A stretch of 64,000 nucleotides of DNA. It comes from Rudaea sp039935035. GTDB lineage: Bacteria; Pseudomonadota; Gammaproteobacteria; Xanthomonadales; Rhodanobacteraceae. How positions within the stretch are numbered: the stretch's first letter is position 1; each line of letters begins with the position of its first letter. Positions 27,316 through 35,847 of the stretch are shown in pieces. The position numbers and the translations under genes are program-made. Location: the NCBI GenBank assembly GCA_039935035.1, contig JBDTLA010000084.1, positions 14,237-78,236 of the forward strand, written 5' to 3'. The notes under the pieces are model-generated. The model saw nothing but the letters and a program-made list of their open reading frames with translations. It did not search any database and had not been told where the DNA came from.

Positions 27316-27825
27316 CCAATTGTTAACGGGCCTGCTGTTGTCGGACCTGCTGGCGAGGGGCTTGCAGGTTGAGGGCTCAAGGGCAATTGTATGCGTCATT
27401 TCGTTGCTATCGTATGCTGACTGCCACCCACTACAACGGCTTGGCGCGCCAAGGGTTGACAGGCTTGTGCGCAACTCAAAGGCTTTGTGGTTGTGCACAA
27501 CCCCGATGGGGTTGCCTGCCGCACCGGTCAGTGAGCCTGAACTGCAACAAAATATACAAAGTTTCTATTTGCAAGGCATTGATTCATAATGAATATTTCT
27601 GGATGGTTAAACTTTCGCCAAGGCGTTGCAGGCCTCGCTGCCATGCGCCCTGCGCGCGCCTGTCCGGTAGGCCATGCACAGGCTTATCCACAGGCGTTGT
27701 GGATAAGCGAAGAAACCTTTCAATGACAATCAGATGGCAAACATTCATCAGTATTTACTTACGATCTTTCGCCAACCCGTGATTCCTGCGGACTCTCACC
27801 GGCTTCGGCCCTTGGAAAGCTGCCC
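27316..27825. other. AT-rich intergenic region with DnaA-box palindrome
   Basis: About 510 bp between the divergent sigma operon and priA hold no credible gene. It contains a TTGTGCACAA palindrome near 27491, an unusually AT-rich stretch (27541-27612), and paired DnaA boxes at 27684-27706. Promoters for both operons must lie here, but I could not assign clear -35/-10 pairs. Confidence 0.6.
27684..27706. promoter_or_regulatory. Inverted pair of perfect DnaA boxes
   Basis: TTATCCACA, a 5-bp spacer GGCGT, then TGTGGATAA. Each half is a perfect match to the strong DnaA box TTATCCACA. Binding by DnaA, and any role in priA expression or replication control, is inference. Confidence 0.7.
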
Positions 27826-30006
27826 ATGTCTGGCGTAGTACGAGTCGCGATCCCGGTGCCGTTGCCGCAGTTATTTGACTATCTGCCGCCCGACCATATC
27901 GACCCTCGGGCCATTGCTCCGGGCTCGCGCATTTTGGTTCCGTTTGGCCGCAACAAGCGAATAGGTATCGTCGTCGAAAGCGCGGCGCAGACGAAGCTCG
28001 CACCCGAAAAGTTGAAGAAAGCCATTGCCCTGCTCGACGCCAATCCACTGCTCGATGCGGAATTGCTGCATACCTTGCGTTGGTTGTCACAGTATTACCT
28101 GCACCCACTGGGCGAGGTTCTGGAAACCGCATTGCCGGTGGGCCTGCGTCGCGCGCGCGCATTGCCGCAAACCGGCGAATTGGCGCTGATGCTGGTCGAA
28201 GGCGTCGATCAAGCGGCGGTGCGTGCCGGCAGCAATAGTTTTGAGTTGGTTGCGCAACTTGCACATGGCCCGCTTAGCCACACTGCGCTCGATACGCGCA
28301 TGCCCAAGTGGCGCGGGGCTGCGGCCAATTTGCGCCGGCGTGGACTGATAACGAGTACGCGGCTCGCTTCGTCGACGCCACTACCGCGTTTGCGCATCGA
28401 CCCACCACCGCTGACGATCGACCAACAAACGGCAATTTCATCAGTGGCCGAAAAATTTGGTCAGTTCGCGCCGTTCGTCCTCGATGGCATTACCGGCAGC
28501 GGCAAGACGGAGGTCTATCTGGCCTTGGCCGAACAAGCGCTTGCTCGCGACCAACAAGTGTTGGTACTGGTGCCCGAAATAGGGCTGACGCCCCAGTTGT
28601 TGCGGAGATTTCGCGAACGCCTGCCCGGTCCGATCCACGTAATGCATTCGGATCTGGCCGACGGCGCACGCACGCTCGCATGGCTGGCCGCGGCCAATGG
28701 CGAGCCGGGCGTGATGCTCGGCACGCGCTCGGCGATTTTCGCACCATTGCCTCGGGCCGGATTGATCGTGGTCGACGAAGAACACGACGCGTCGTACAAG
28801 CAACAAGAAGGCATGCGTTACAACGCGCGCGATGTTGCCGTGGTCCGCGCCAGAGCCTTGCGCGTTCCGGTGGTGCTCGGCTCGGCCACTCCTTCGCTGG
28901 AAACGCTCGCCAATCTTGACGGCGGACGCTATGACGGGCTGAAGCTTCTTGCACGCCCCGGTGCGGCACGTGTCCCGGCAATCCGGTGTGTCGACTTGCG
29001 CGGCAAACCGTTGCGCGAGGGTCTGGCCCAGGAATCCATTCAGGCATTGCGCGAGAGCCTGGCGCGCGGGGAGCAGACGCTGGTGTTTCGCAATCGCCGC
29101 GGCTACGCGCCAGTGTTGATGTGCCATGGTTGCGGCTGGCACGCGGTCTGCGAGCGCTGCGACAAACCATTCACCTGGCATCGGGGTGCGGCACGACTAC
29201 GCTGCCATCATTGCGGAGCGGACCAGCGCGTGCCGACGGATTGCCCCCACTGCGGCAATGCGCCTCTTGTCGCGCAAGGGTTGGGCACGGAGCGCATGGA
29301 GCAAGGTTTGACTGCACTATTCCCCGACGCCTCGGTCGTGCGCATCGATCGCGAAACCACACGCGGGCGTGACAATGTCGACGATTTGCTCGGTCGCATC
29401 GGACCGGATCAACCGGGAATCTTCGTCGGCACGCAGATGCTGGCCAAGGGGCACGATTTGCCGAACCTGACGTTGGTCGTGATGGTTGGCGTCGATGATG
29501 GCCTGTTCAGTGTCGACTTGCGCGCCAGCGAGCGACTCGCGCAACTGATCGTGCAGGTCGCAGGGCGTGCCGGCCGCGCGCACAAGCCCGGTACGGTCTT
29601 GTTGCAAACTCATCAGCCGGAACACCCGTTGTTGCGCGACCTTATCCAGCACGGCTATGCGCGTGTCGCGCACGATTTGCTGGGTGAACGTCGCCTTGCC
29701 GGATTGCCGCCGTACGCACATCTTGCCCTGCTGCGTGTGCAAGCCGCGCAACAGACAAAAGTCGAGGAATTCCTCGCCCAAGCCGCGCAAGCTGCACCGC
29801 GACCAGAGACCATTCAAATGCTCGGGCCGATGCCAGCACCAATGCCACGCCGCGCAGGCATGCATCGTGGGCAATTGTTGTTCAGCGCCGAAAAGCGAAG
29901 TGACCTGCACGGGTTCTTGCCGCGCTGGATCGAACAGGTGCGCGAACTTCCGCAAGCGCGCAGCGTGCGCTGGTCGCTGGATGTGGATCCCACCGATTTA
30001 TATTGA
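27826..30006 (+). CDS. priA: Primosomal protein N' / replication restart helicase PriA
   Basis: 726 residues. The N-terminal 3'-DNA-binding domain (RVAIPVPLPQLFDYLPP) is followed by a superfamily 2 helicase core with Walker A GITGSGKTEVYL, DEEH (VVDEEHDASYKQQEG) and later motifs. Eight cysteines in CHGCGWHAVCERC and CHHCGADQRVPTDCPHCG form the two zinc sites of PriA. It reloads DnaB at stalled forks. Transcribed alone, away from the sigma operon. Confidence 0.97.
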   Translation: MSGVVRVAIPVPLPQLFDYLPPDHIDPRAIAPGSRILVPFGRNKRIGIVVESAAQTKLAPEKLKKAIALLDANPLLDAELLHTLRWLSQYYLHPLGEVLETALPVGLRRARALPQTGELALMLVEGVDQAAVRAGSNSFELVAQLAHGPLSHTALDTRMPKWRGAAANLRRRGLITSTRLASSTPLPRLRIDPPPLTIDQQTAISSVAEKFGQFAPFVLDGITGSGKTEVYLALAEQALARDQQVLVLVPEIGLTPQLLRRFRERLPGPIHVMHSDLADGARTLAWLAAANGEPGVMLGTRSAIFAPLPRAGLIVVDEEHDASYKQQEGMRYNARDVAVVRARALRVPVVLGSATPSLETLANLDGGRYDGLKLLARPGAARVPAIRCVDLRGKPLREGLAQESIQALRESLARGEQTLVFRNRRGYAPVLMCHGCGWHAVCERCDKPFTWHRGAARLRCHHCGADQRVPTDCPHCGNAPLVAQGLGTERMEQGLTALFPDASVVRIDRETTRGRDNVDDLLGRIGPDQPGIFVGTQMLAKGHDLPNLTLVVMVGVDDGLFSVDLRASERLAQLIVQVAGRAGRAHKPGTVLLQTHQPEHPLLRDLIQHGYARVAHDLLGERRLAGLPPYAHLALLRVQAAQQTKVEEFLAQAAQAAPRPETIQMLGPMPAPMPRRAGMHRGQLLFSAEKRSDLHGFLPRWIEQVRELPQARSVRWSLDVDPTDLY

Positions 30007-30095
30007 GGTCGGGAAATCGTGAATCGTGAAGAGCATCCGGCCTTTCCGCACGGCCCCGTTGATGCTTCTCTTGAAATTTGGCTATCGCAAATGCA

Positions 30096-30118
30096 AACGG
30101 CCGCACGTGGCGGCCGTT
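30096..30118. terminator. Bidirectional hairpin between priA and rpoH
   Basis: AACGGCCGC, loop ACGTG, GCGGCCGTT: a perfect 9-bp GC-rich stem in the gap where the convergent priA and rpoH genes end. Short A/T-rich flanks on both sides fit use in both directions, though neither T tract is long. Confidence 0.65.
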
Positions 30119-30176
30119 GCAAAATCGTTCAACTTAAAAATACTTTGCGCGTTGTTTCTATTCCCCGAGCCGGTGC

Positions 30177-31037
30177 TCAGGCCGCAAAAAGCGCGCGCAT
30201 TTTCTTCATCGCGTTGACTTCGACCTGGCGAATGCGCTCGGCTGAAACACCGTATTCGTCGGCCAGTTCCTGCAGAGTCGCCTTGTTCTCGTCGCCCAAC
30301 CAGCGGCGCTGGATGATGTCGCGCGAACGCGGATCAAGTTTCGCCAATCCATGTTTGAGCGAGTCCAGATCGGATGCTTCCTGATTGTCGCTTTCCAGCG
30401 ACTCGTACGGAGTGGCTCCGTGATCGACCAGATAAGCGACTGGCGCAGGACGCACATCGTCCTCATTATCAGCCGGCGCATCAAACGCCGTATCACGCCC
30501 GCTCAGGCGTGATTCCATTTCGAGCACGTCGGCCGGGCTCACGCCCAGATCCTTGGCCACGGTTCGGACCTCGGTTGCGTTCATCCAGCCCAAGCGTTTT
30601 TTCGACTTGCGCAGGTTGAAGAACAACTTGCGTTGCGCCTTGGTCGTAGCGACCTTGACGATGCGCCAGTTGCGCAGAATGAATTCGTGCATTTCCGCGC
30701 GAATCCAATGCACGGCAAACGACACCAGGCGCACGCCGACTTCCGGATCGAAGCGCTTGACCGCCTTCATCAGACCGATATTGCCTTCCTGGATCAGGTC
30801 AGCAAGCTGCAGCCCGTAGCCGTTGTAGCCGCGCGCAACATGCACGACGAAGCGCAGGTGCGACATCACCAGCTGCTTGGCCGCATCCAGATCATCTTCA
30901 TTGCGATAGCGGTGGGCCAAGTCCTGCTCTTGCTCGAGCGTAAGCACTGGAATCTGGTGCACATTGGAAACGTAAGCATCCAGGCTACCCAAGGCACCCA
31001 GAACCGGAATATTGTTCGCTACCAACGCAGTTGACAT
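30177..31037 (-). CDS. rpoH: RNA polymerase heat-shock sigma factor sigma-32
   Basis: 286 residues. Region 2 (HLRFVVHVARGYNGYGLQLADLIQEGNIGLMKAVKRFDP) and the RpoH box QRKLFFNLRKSKKRLG are present, as is the region 4 helix-turn-helix TLQELADEYGVSAERIRQVEVNAMKKM. It directs transcription of heat-shock chaperone and protease genes. The start is set by GGAGG eight bases before the ATG. A CIRCE operator lies 25 bp upstream, suggesting HrcA also controls it. Confidence 0.97.
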   Translation of the reverse strand: MSTALVANNIPVLGALGSLDAYVSNVHQIPVLTLEQEQDLAHRYRNEDDLDAAKQLVMSHLRFVVHVARGYNGYGLQLADLIQEGNIGLMKAVKRFDPEVGVRLVSFAVHWIRAEMHEFILRNWRIVKVATTKAQRKLFFNLRKSKKRLGWMNATEVRTVAKDLGVSPADVLEMESRLSGRDTAFDAPADNEDDVRPAPVAYLVDHGATPYESLESDNQEASDLDSLKHGLAKLDPRSRDIIQRRWLGDENKATLQELADEYGVSAERIRQVEVNAMKKMRALFAA

Positions 31038-31061
31038 GTCTTGAGCCTCCATGGATTGATT

Positions 31062-31088
31062 TTAGCACTCGCATACTTTGAGTGCCAA
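31062..31088. promoter_or_regulatory. CIRCE operator (HrcA site) upstream of rpoH
   Basis: TTAGCACTC, nine bases, then GAGTGCCAA. The CIRCE consensus is TTAGCACTC-N9-GAGTGCTAA; the left arm is exact, the right arm has one change, and the spacer length is exact. It sits 25-51 bp before the rpoH start codon, where bound HrcA would block transcription. Confidence 0.88.
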
Positions 31089-31131
31089 AGGCGCTGATGG
31101 TTCCGCAGCGAGAAGCAACTCTCGCGATTAA

Positions 31132-31147
31132 TGTACCGTATGGTACA
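31132..31147. promoter_or_regulatory. TGTACC-N4-GGTACA palindrome
   Basis: A 6-bp inverted repeat with a 4-base centre (GTAT), between rpoH and the convergent end of ung. Its distance from the rpoH start (about 95 bp) fits an operator or the upstream edge of the promoter. No known regulator is matched. Confidence 0.35.
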
Positions 31148-31211
31148 CCAAACTACAAAAAATGCCAGCGGCAGGCAACTTACGGAAAACAAAGAATATT
31201 GCAGCGGTCAA

Positions 31212-31922
31212 TTAGCTGTCGATGACAAGCTCGCTGGCAGGTGGCAATTGCCAATCGATCGGATCGCGCCCTTGGGCGGTCAGGTAGCGATTGGTTTCGC
31301 CAAAGTGGCCACAGCCGATGAAGCCGCGATGCGCCGACAGGGGAGAAGGATGTGGCGCGGTCAGCACGCGATGCCTGCGCTTGTCGATCAACTTGCCCTT
31401 GGCCTGGGCATAACTGCCCCACAACGCGAATACCAGGCCATCGCGCTCGAGATTGAGCCGATCGATGACCGCATCCGTGAAGCCTTCCCAGCCTTTTCCC
31501 TGGTGCGAGCCGGCGCGTCCACGTTCAACCGTCAACACCGAATTGAGCAGTAAAACGCCGCGTCGTGCCCACGGCAGCAGGCAACCATGGCCCGGCCGCG
31601 GAATTTCCAGGTCGCGCGCGATTTCGTTGAAGATATTCAACAGCGAAGGCGGCGTCGGCACTCCGGGCAACACGGAAAAGCACAATCCATGCGCCTGGCC
31701 GGGGCCGTGATACGGATCCTGGCCCAGGATCACCACCTTGACTTGATCGAACGGCGTCGCATCCAGTGCCGCAAAGATGCGTGCTGGTGGCGGGTAGATG
31801 GTTTTGCCTGCGCGAATTTCCGCGCGCAGGAATTGCGACAAGCGCTGCATTTCCGGGCGATCAAAAAAGTCGCCGAGCTTTGCCTTCCAGGATGGGTGCA
31901 GTTTGAGTCGGTCCGCGCTCAC
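31212..31922 (-). CDS. ung: Uracil-DNA glycosylase, family 1
   Basis: 236 residues. The catalytic water-activating motif GQDPYHG (D69) and the DNA-intercalation motif HPSPLSAHRG are intact, as are FSVLPGVPTPPSL and LLLNSVLTVE. It removes uracil from DNA. The start is GTG, overlapping the upstream stop as GTGA, so it is translationally coupled to the dual-receiver regulator. Confidence 0.97.
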   Translation of the reverse strand: MSADRLKLHPSWKAKLGDFFDRPEMQRLSQFLRAEIRAGKTIYPPPARIFAALDATPFDQVKVVILGQDPYHGPGQAHGLCFSVLPGVPTPPSLLNIFNEIARDLEIPRPGHGCLLPWARRGVLLLNSVLTVERGRAGSHQGKGWEGFTDAVIDRLNLERDGLVFALWGSYAQAKGKLIDKRRHRVLTAPHPSPLSAHRGFIGCGHFGETNRYLTAQGRDPIDWQLPPASELVIDS

Positions 31923-32767
31923 GCCGCGCCGGCATCGCGCTCGCGCATGTGTGCGGACACGCGCATCTGGAACAGCAGCTTGGTGATCAGCAGACGTTCC
32001 TCGATCGGCTTCTGCACCAGGTCGTTCGCACCGGCGCGCAACAAGGCCGCCTGATTCTTCGGGTTGTCGTCGCCGGTCATGATCAGCACCGGCAGCTGGC
32101 CTTTGCCGTATCCGAATTCGTTGCGCAGCCGATCCAGTAGATCGCCGCCGGTCAACTCGCCCTTCAGGTTCACATCCGACAAAACGATATCGACACCGGG
32201 CACGCGACCTTGCGCCATTGCGGTTTCGAGCAAAGCAACAGCGTCCTCGACACTGGTGACATGCAGCACGGTCAAACCGTATTTTTCGAGCATGCGTCGG
32301 GTCGCCAAAGCCACGACGCGGCTGTCTTCGACGTACAACACGTCGCCGCTGGCTGCAGATTGCGGGCAGATATAGCCGCGAATGAAGTCCGACAACGCAT
32401 TGAACCCGAGCGACTTGTCGAAATAATCGGTCACATGCTCGGAGAATTCGCGGTTGGCCAGTCGCTCGTTGACATCACCGGATACGATCACGATCGGGAT
32501 ATAGGCTTGCGGCGCGTGTTCACGCACGTGCCGCGCCAGTTCCATGCCGTCCATGTCCGGCAGGCGCAACGCTGTGGTCACCAGATCCACGACGCCGGTT
32601 TCGAGCTGTTCGCGCGCTTGCGCACCGGTCTCGCAGGAAAGGATGGTCACGTTCGGCAGATCGGCCTTGAGCAACTGCTCGATCAGCCGGCGCACCACCT
32701 TGGATCCATCCACCACCATGACGCGCGGCGTCTCGCTGGTGATATGGCGTGTCAGCACAACTTCCAT
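31919..32767 (-). CDS. Dual-receiver response regulator, first receiver degenerate
   Basis: 282 residues with two receiver domains and no output domain. The second receiver (about 140-270) has its acidic pair E147/D148, phospho-acceptor D198 (VLSDVNLKG), and the conserved Lys (VQKPI). The first (about 14-130) has Ala (A66, TTALRLPDMDG) at the phospho-acceptor position, so it cannot be phosphorylated in the usual way. Such proteins may act as phosphate sinks or scaffolds. GGAG precedes the ATG; ung follows with a 4-bp overlap. No kinase gene is adjacent. Confidence 0.85.
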   Translation of the reverse strand: MEVVLTRHITSETPRVMVVDGSKVVRRLIEQLLKADLPNVTILSCETGAQAREQLETGVVDLVTTALRLPDMDGMELARHVREHAPQAYIPIVIVSGDVNERLANREFSEHVTDYFDKSLGFNALSDFIRGYICPQSAASGDVLYVEDSRVVALATRRMLEKYGLTVLHVTSVEDAVALLETAMAQGRVPGVDIVLSDVNLKGELTGGDLLDRLRNEFGYGKGQLPVLIMTGDDNPKNQAALLRAGANDLVQKPIEERLLITKLLFQMRVSAHMRERDAGAA

Positions 32768-32786
32768 CAACACTCCTTCGTGCAGC

Positions 32787-33785
32787 TTATTGCGGTTGGC
32801 CATGGGCAATATGACGAGAGGCGGCAACCCCCGCACCAAGCCAGCCAAGCAACGTGCTGGCTGCCAACACCATTAGCATGCCAGCGAACGACAACCCATG
32901 CACGCCAAAGCGATGATCGTAGCTTGCAGCCAGTTCCGCCAGTGGTCCAGCCAGGCCCCATTCGACCATGCCGATCAAGAGCAAACTGAGCAGGCCGGCA
33001 AGCGCGCCGTACCACAATCCCGTGTACAAAAACGGACGCCGCACGAAACCATCGCTGGCGCCAAGCAGTTGCATCACCGCGATCTCCTCGCTGCGGCCTT
33101 GAATGTCCAGACGCACCGTGTTGCCCACGATCAGCAACGCCGCCAGTGCCAGCAGCACGGCCAGCACGGCCGCACCGCGACGAGCCACGCCCAGAATTGC
33201 ATTGAGGCGTTCGCGCCAGCGCGCATCGTACTGCACCAGGTCCACCCGTGCGTTGCTGCGCAACTCACCGATCAGCGCTGGCGTGCCGCTGTGATCGTTC
33301 TCCGATTTGCGCAAATCCACAATCAACACCGCTGGCAACGGATTGTCGTGCAACACTTGCAATGCATCGGCAAAGCCCGAGCGTCGACGGAATTCTTCCA
33401 GGCCCTGCTCGGGCGTTTTCAGCGTCACTCCAGCGACATCACCGCGCTCGCGCAAGGTCTTTGCCAGGTCCTGCGCTGCGCCCGCATCGACATCGGGTTT
33501 GAGGAACACGCTGATCGCACGCGCCGTGCCGACGCTACCGCTCAAGTTGCCTGCGTTGCTCAATAGCAACCCGAACAGCAACGGCAACGTCAGCGCCACG
33601 CTCAGCACCGCCAACGTGAATGCCGTTGCACCCGGTCGCCGCGCCAATCGTGAAAAGCTCGTCGTGAGTCCGTACGCATGCTGCGCACGCCATGCACGAA
33701 AGCCGGGGCGCGATGCCCGAGGCACGACGGCGGCGCGCAAGGGTGCGTCGGCTTTCATCCGATTTTGCTGCTTGCGCCGATTCAT
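32787..33785 (-). CDS. ftsX: Cell division ABC-type permease FtsX
   Basis: 332 residues. Four membrane helices: one at about 55-75, then a large periplasmic loop (about 78-200), then three C-terminal helices with the intracellular VRLDIQGRSEEIAVMQLLGASDGFVRRPF segment typical of FtsX. With FtsE it links septal peptidoglycan hydrolase activation to the divisome. The start overlaps the ftsE stop by 4 bp (ATGA). Confidence 0.95.
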   Translation of the reverse strand: MNRRKQQNRMKADAPLRAAVVPRASRPGFRAWRAQHAYGLTTSFSRLARRPGATAFTLAVLSVALTLPLLFGLLLSNAGNLSGSVGTARAISVFLKPDVDAGAAQDLAKTLRERGDVAGVTLKTPEQGLEEFRRRSGFADALQVLHDNPLPAVLIVDLRKSENDHSGTPALIGELRSNARVDLVQYDARWRERLNAILGVARRGAAVLAVLLALAALLIVGNTVRLDIQGRSEEIAVMQLLGASDGFVRRPFLYTGLWYGALAGLLSLLLIGMVEWGLAGPLAELAASYDHRFGVHGLSFAGMLMVLAASTLLGWLGAGVAASRHIAHGQPQ

Positions 33786-34465
33786 CGCTCAAGCACCGCC
33801 TGCGGCCTGAAATCATCGATCAGCGCTCCATGATCGAGCACAAGGACACGCTTGTTCATGCGTTTGATCAGAGCCAGATCATGGCTGGCGATCAGAACCG
33901 TCGTGCCAACCTGCTGGAATTGCGCGAACAAGCTCATGATTTCTTCCGACAACTGCGGGTCGAGGTTGCCGGTAGGTTCGTCAGCAATCAGCAGCGGCGG
34001 CTTGCCCACAATTGCGCGCGCGATACCTACACGCTGCTGTTCGCCGGTCGACAGGGTTTCCGGCAACGCCTGTTCGCGCGCAAGTAGGCCGACTTTGTCC
34101 AGCGCTGCGCGCACGCGTTTGCCGATTTCCTCGCGCGGCGTTCCGGCGATCACCAGTGGTAGACCGACATTGTCAAACACGCTGCGATCCATCAACAGGC
34201 GATGGTTCTGAAACACCATGCCGATGCCGCGCCGCACCTGGGCGATCCCGCGGCGACGCACGGCATTGAGGTTTCGTTCGTTGACGAGCACCTGGCCGCG
34301 GGTTGGCCTCTCGAGCAGAGCGATGAGTTTCAACAAGGTGCTCTTGCCCGCGCCGGAATGCCCGGTGACGAATGCCATCTCGCCCGCACCCAACTCGAAA
34401 TTCAATTCGCGCAACGCCTCATGCCCGGCGGGATAGCGTTTGCTGACGTGTTCAAAGCGGATCAT
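33782..34465 (-). CDS. ftsE: Cell division ABC ATPase FtsE
   Basis: 227 residues. Walker A GHSGAGKST, signature LSTGEQQRVGIARA, Walker B LLIADEPTGNLD and the His switch (SHD) are all present. It is the ATPase partner of FtsX at the division septum. First gene of the ftsEX pair; its upstream gap is occupied by repeats. Confidence 0.97.
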   Translation of the reverse strand: MIRFEHVSKRYPAGHEALRELNFELGAGEMAFVTGHSGAGKSTLLKLIALLERPTRGQVLVNERNLNAVRRRGIAQVRRGIGMVFQNHRLLMDRSVFDNVGLPLVIAGTPREEIGKRVRAALDKVGLLAREQALPETLSTGEQQRVGIARAIVGKPPLLIADEPTGNLDPQLSEEIMSLFAQFQQVGTTVLIASHDLALIKRMNKRVLVLDHGALIDDFRPQAVLER

Positions 34466-34474
34466 TGGACAGCT

Positions 34475-34630
34475 GGGATTGGGGATTGGGGATTGGGGAT
34501 TCGTAAAATCAAGAGCCCGTTATTCCGTGGCCACGAAGCGGAACCCGGAATCCTGTTCCGGGTTCCGCAATGCGTGCGGCCCCGGAATGACGAATTATTG
34601 ATTTTCACGTCTCACGTCTCACTGCTTCCC
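34475..34630. repeat. Composite repeat: GGGGATT tandem plus hairpin plus GTCTCAC tail
   Basis: About four copies of GGGATT/GGGGATT (34475-34501) lead into a CATTCC-type hairpin region and an 11-bp perfect stem (34540-34566), then a GGAATGACGAATTATTGATTTT-like segment and two CGTCTCAC copies. The same order of parts occurs at 46051-46150. Confidence 0.65.
34540..34566. terminator. 11-bp perfect hairpin downstream of gspF
   Basis: GGAACCCGGAA, loop TCCTG, TTCCGGGTTCC. It lies past the gspF stop, within a dispersed repeat, and could end transcription of the secretion operon although no T run follows. Confidence 0.4.
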
Positions 34631-34634
34631 TGCT

Positions 34635-35840
34635 TTACTTCACCATCTGGTTCATGTCGAAAATCGGCAACAGGATCGCGAGCACGATGAACAACACCAT
34701 CGCGCCGACCAGCAAAATTACCAGCGGCCCAAGGATAGTAGTAAGCGCAGTCATCCAGCGATCCAGTTCGCGTTGCTGGTGACTGGCGGCTTCGTCGAGC
34801 ATGTGTTCGAGTTGTCCGGCACGTTCGCCGCTGGCGATCAGGCGCAACGCCACCGCCGGGAAATAGCCGCTATCGCCCAGTGCACGTGAAAAACTGCCGC
34901 CTTCGCGCACTTTCAGTGCCGCATGTTTGACCGCTGCGCGCATCGGCAGATTCGGCATCACCTGTGCGCCGATTTGCAGCGCATCGAGCAACGGCACGGC
35001 ACTGGCGGTGAGCAGTGCAAGCGTGCGCGTACAACGCGCCGTGTTGGCGGCGCGAACCAATCCGCCGACAAACGGCAAACGCAGCACGAATCGATGCCAC
35101 GCAAAACGAATGCGTTGGGTACGCAGCGCCAGCTTGCCGCCGACCGCCGCGAACGCCAACAACACCAACAACAACCAACCCCAGGCTTTGACGAAGCTGC
35201 TCAAGCCGAGCAAGGCTCGCGTCGCCCATGGCAGCGCCTGGTGCATTTGCGTGAATACACCCACGATTTGCGGCACAACATAAACCAGCAAGCCACTCAC
35301 AACCGCAACCGCAACCAGGCTAAGCAGGATCGGGTAAGCCAACGCTGCCCACACTTTTTGGTTCAGCGCATCGCGTGCTTCACTGTAATCGGCCAGGCGG
35401 GCGAGCACCTGATCCAATCGCCCGGATTGTTCGCCTGCCGCAATCGATGCACGATAAATTTCCGGAAAGCTTTCGGGATGATCGGCCAGACTCGCGGCCA
35501 GGCTCGATCCTTCCATGACGCGCGATCGCAACGACACGACCAGCGCGCGCGTGCGCTGCTCCTCGTCCTGCTCCGCCAGTGCTGCGAGGGCCTCATCGAC
35601 CGGCAAACCTGCGCGCAGCAAAGTCGCCAGCTGGCGCGTGAGCAATGCCAGTTGCGCACCGCTCAATCCACGCCGGAAAAAACCACCACGTTGTTGTGCC
35701 TGGGTGACCGGCGTGACTTCGAGTGGATTCAATCCACGTTCGCGCAGCACCCCGCGCACGGCACGCGCGGTGTCGCCCTGCAACACCCCGCGCTGGGTCT
35801 TGCCGCCGCTATCGAGTGCCTGGTAGGCATACGCGGGCAT
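34635..35840 (-). CDS. gspF: Type II secretion inner-membrane protein GspF
   Basis: 401 residues. Two T2SF domains (about 65-190 and 265-390), each with a conserved glycine-rich cytoplasmic segment and a hydrophobic hairpin, and three membrane helices, the last at the very C-terminus (VLFIVLAILLPIF). GspF is the polytopic platform that contacts the GspE ATPase. The start MPAYAYQALDSGGK matches the family. It is separated from gspE by an amino-acid permease gene. Confidence 0.95.
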   Translation of the reverse strand: MPAYAYQALDSGGKTQRGVLQGDTARAVRGVLRERGLNPLEVTPVTQAQQRGGFFRRGLSGAQLALLTRQLATLLRAGLPVDEALAALAEQDEEQRTRALVVSLRSRVMEGSSLAASLADHPESFPEIYRASIAAGEQSGRLDQVLARLADYSEARDALNQKVWAALAYPILLSLVAVAVVSGLLVYVVPQIVGVFTQMHQALPWATRALLGLSSFVKAWGWLLLVLLAFAAVGGKLALRTQRIRFAWHRFVLRLPFVGGLVRAANTARCTRTLALLTASAVPLLDALQIGAQVMPNLPMRAAVKHAALKVREGGSFSRALGDSGYFPAVALRLIASGERAGQLEHMLDEAASHQQRELDRWMTALTTILGPLVILLVGAMVLFIVLAILLPIFDMNQMVK

Positions 35841-35847
35841 GACGCAA

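Noticed and set aside
27316..27825. Chromosomal replication origin
   Set aside because: Only two strong DnaA boxes and no dnaA, dnaN, rpmH or gidA neighbours; kept only as a DnaA-box cluster.
34475..34501. CRISPR-like tandem repeat
   Set aside because: The GGGGATT units are contiguous, 6-7 bp long and have no spacers; no cas genes nearby.
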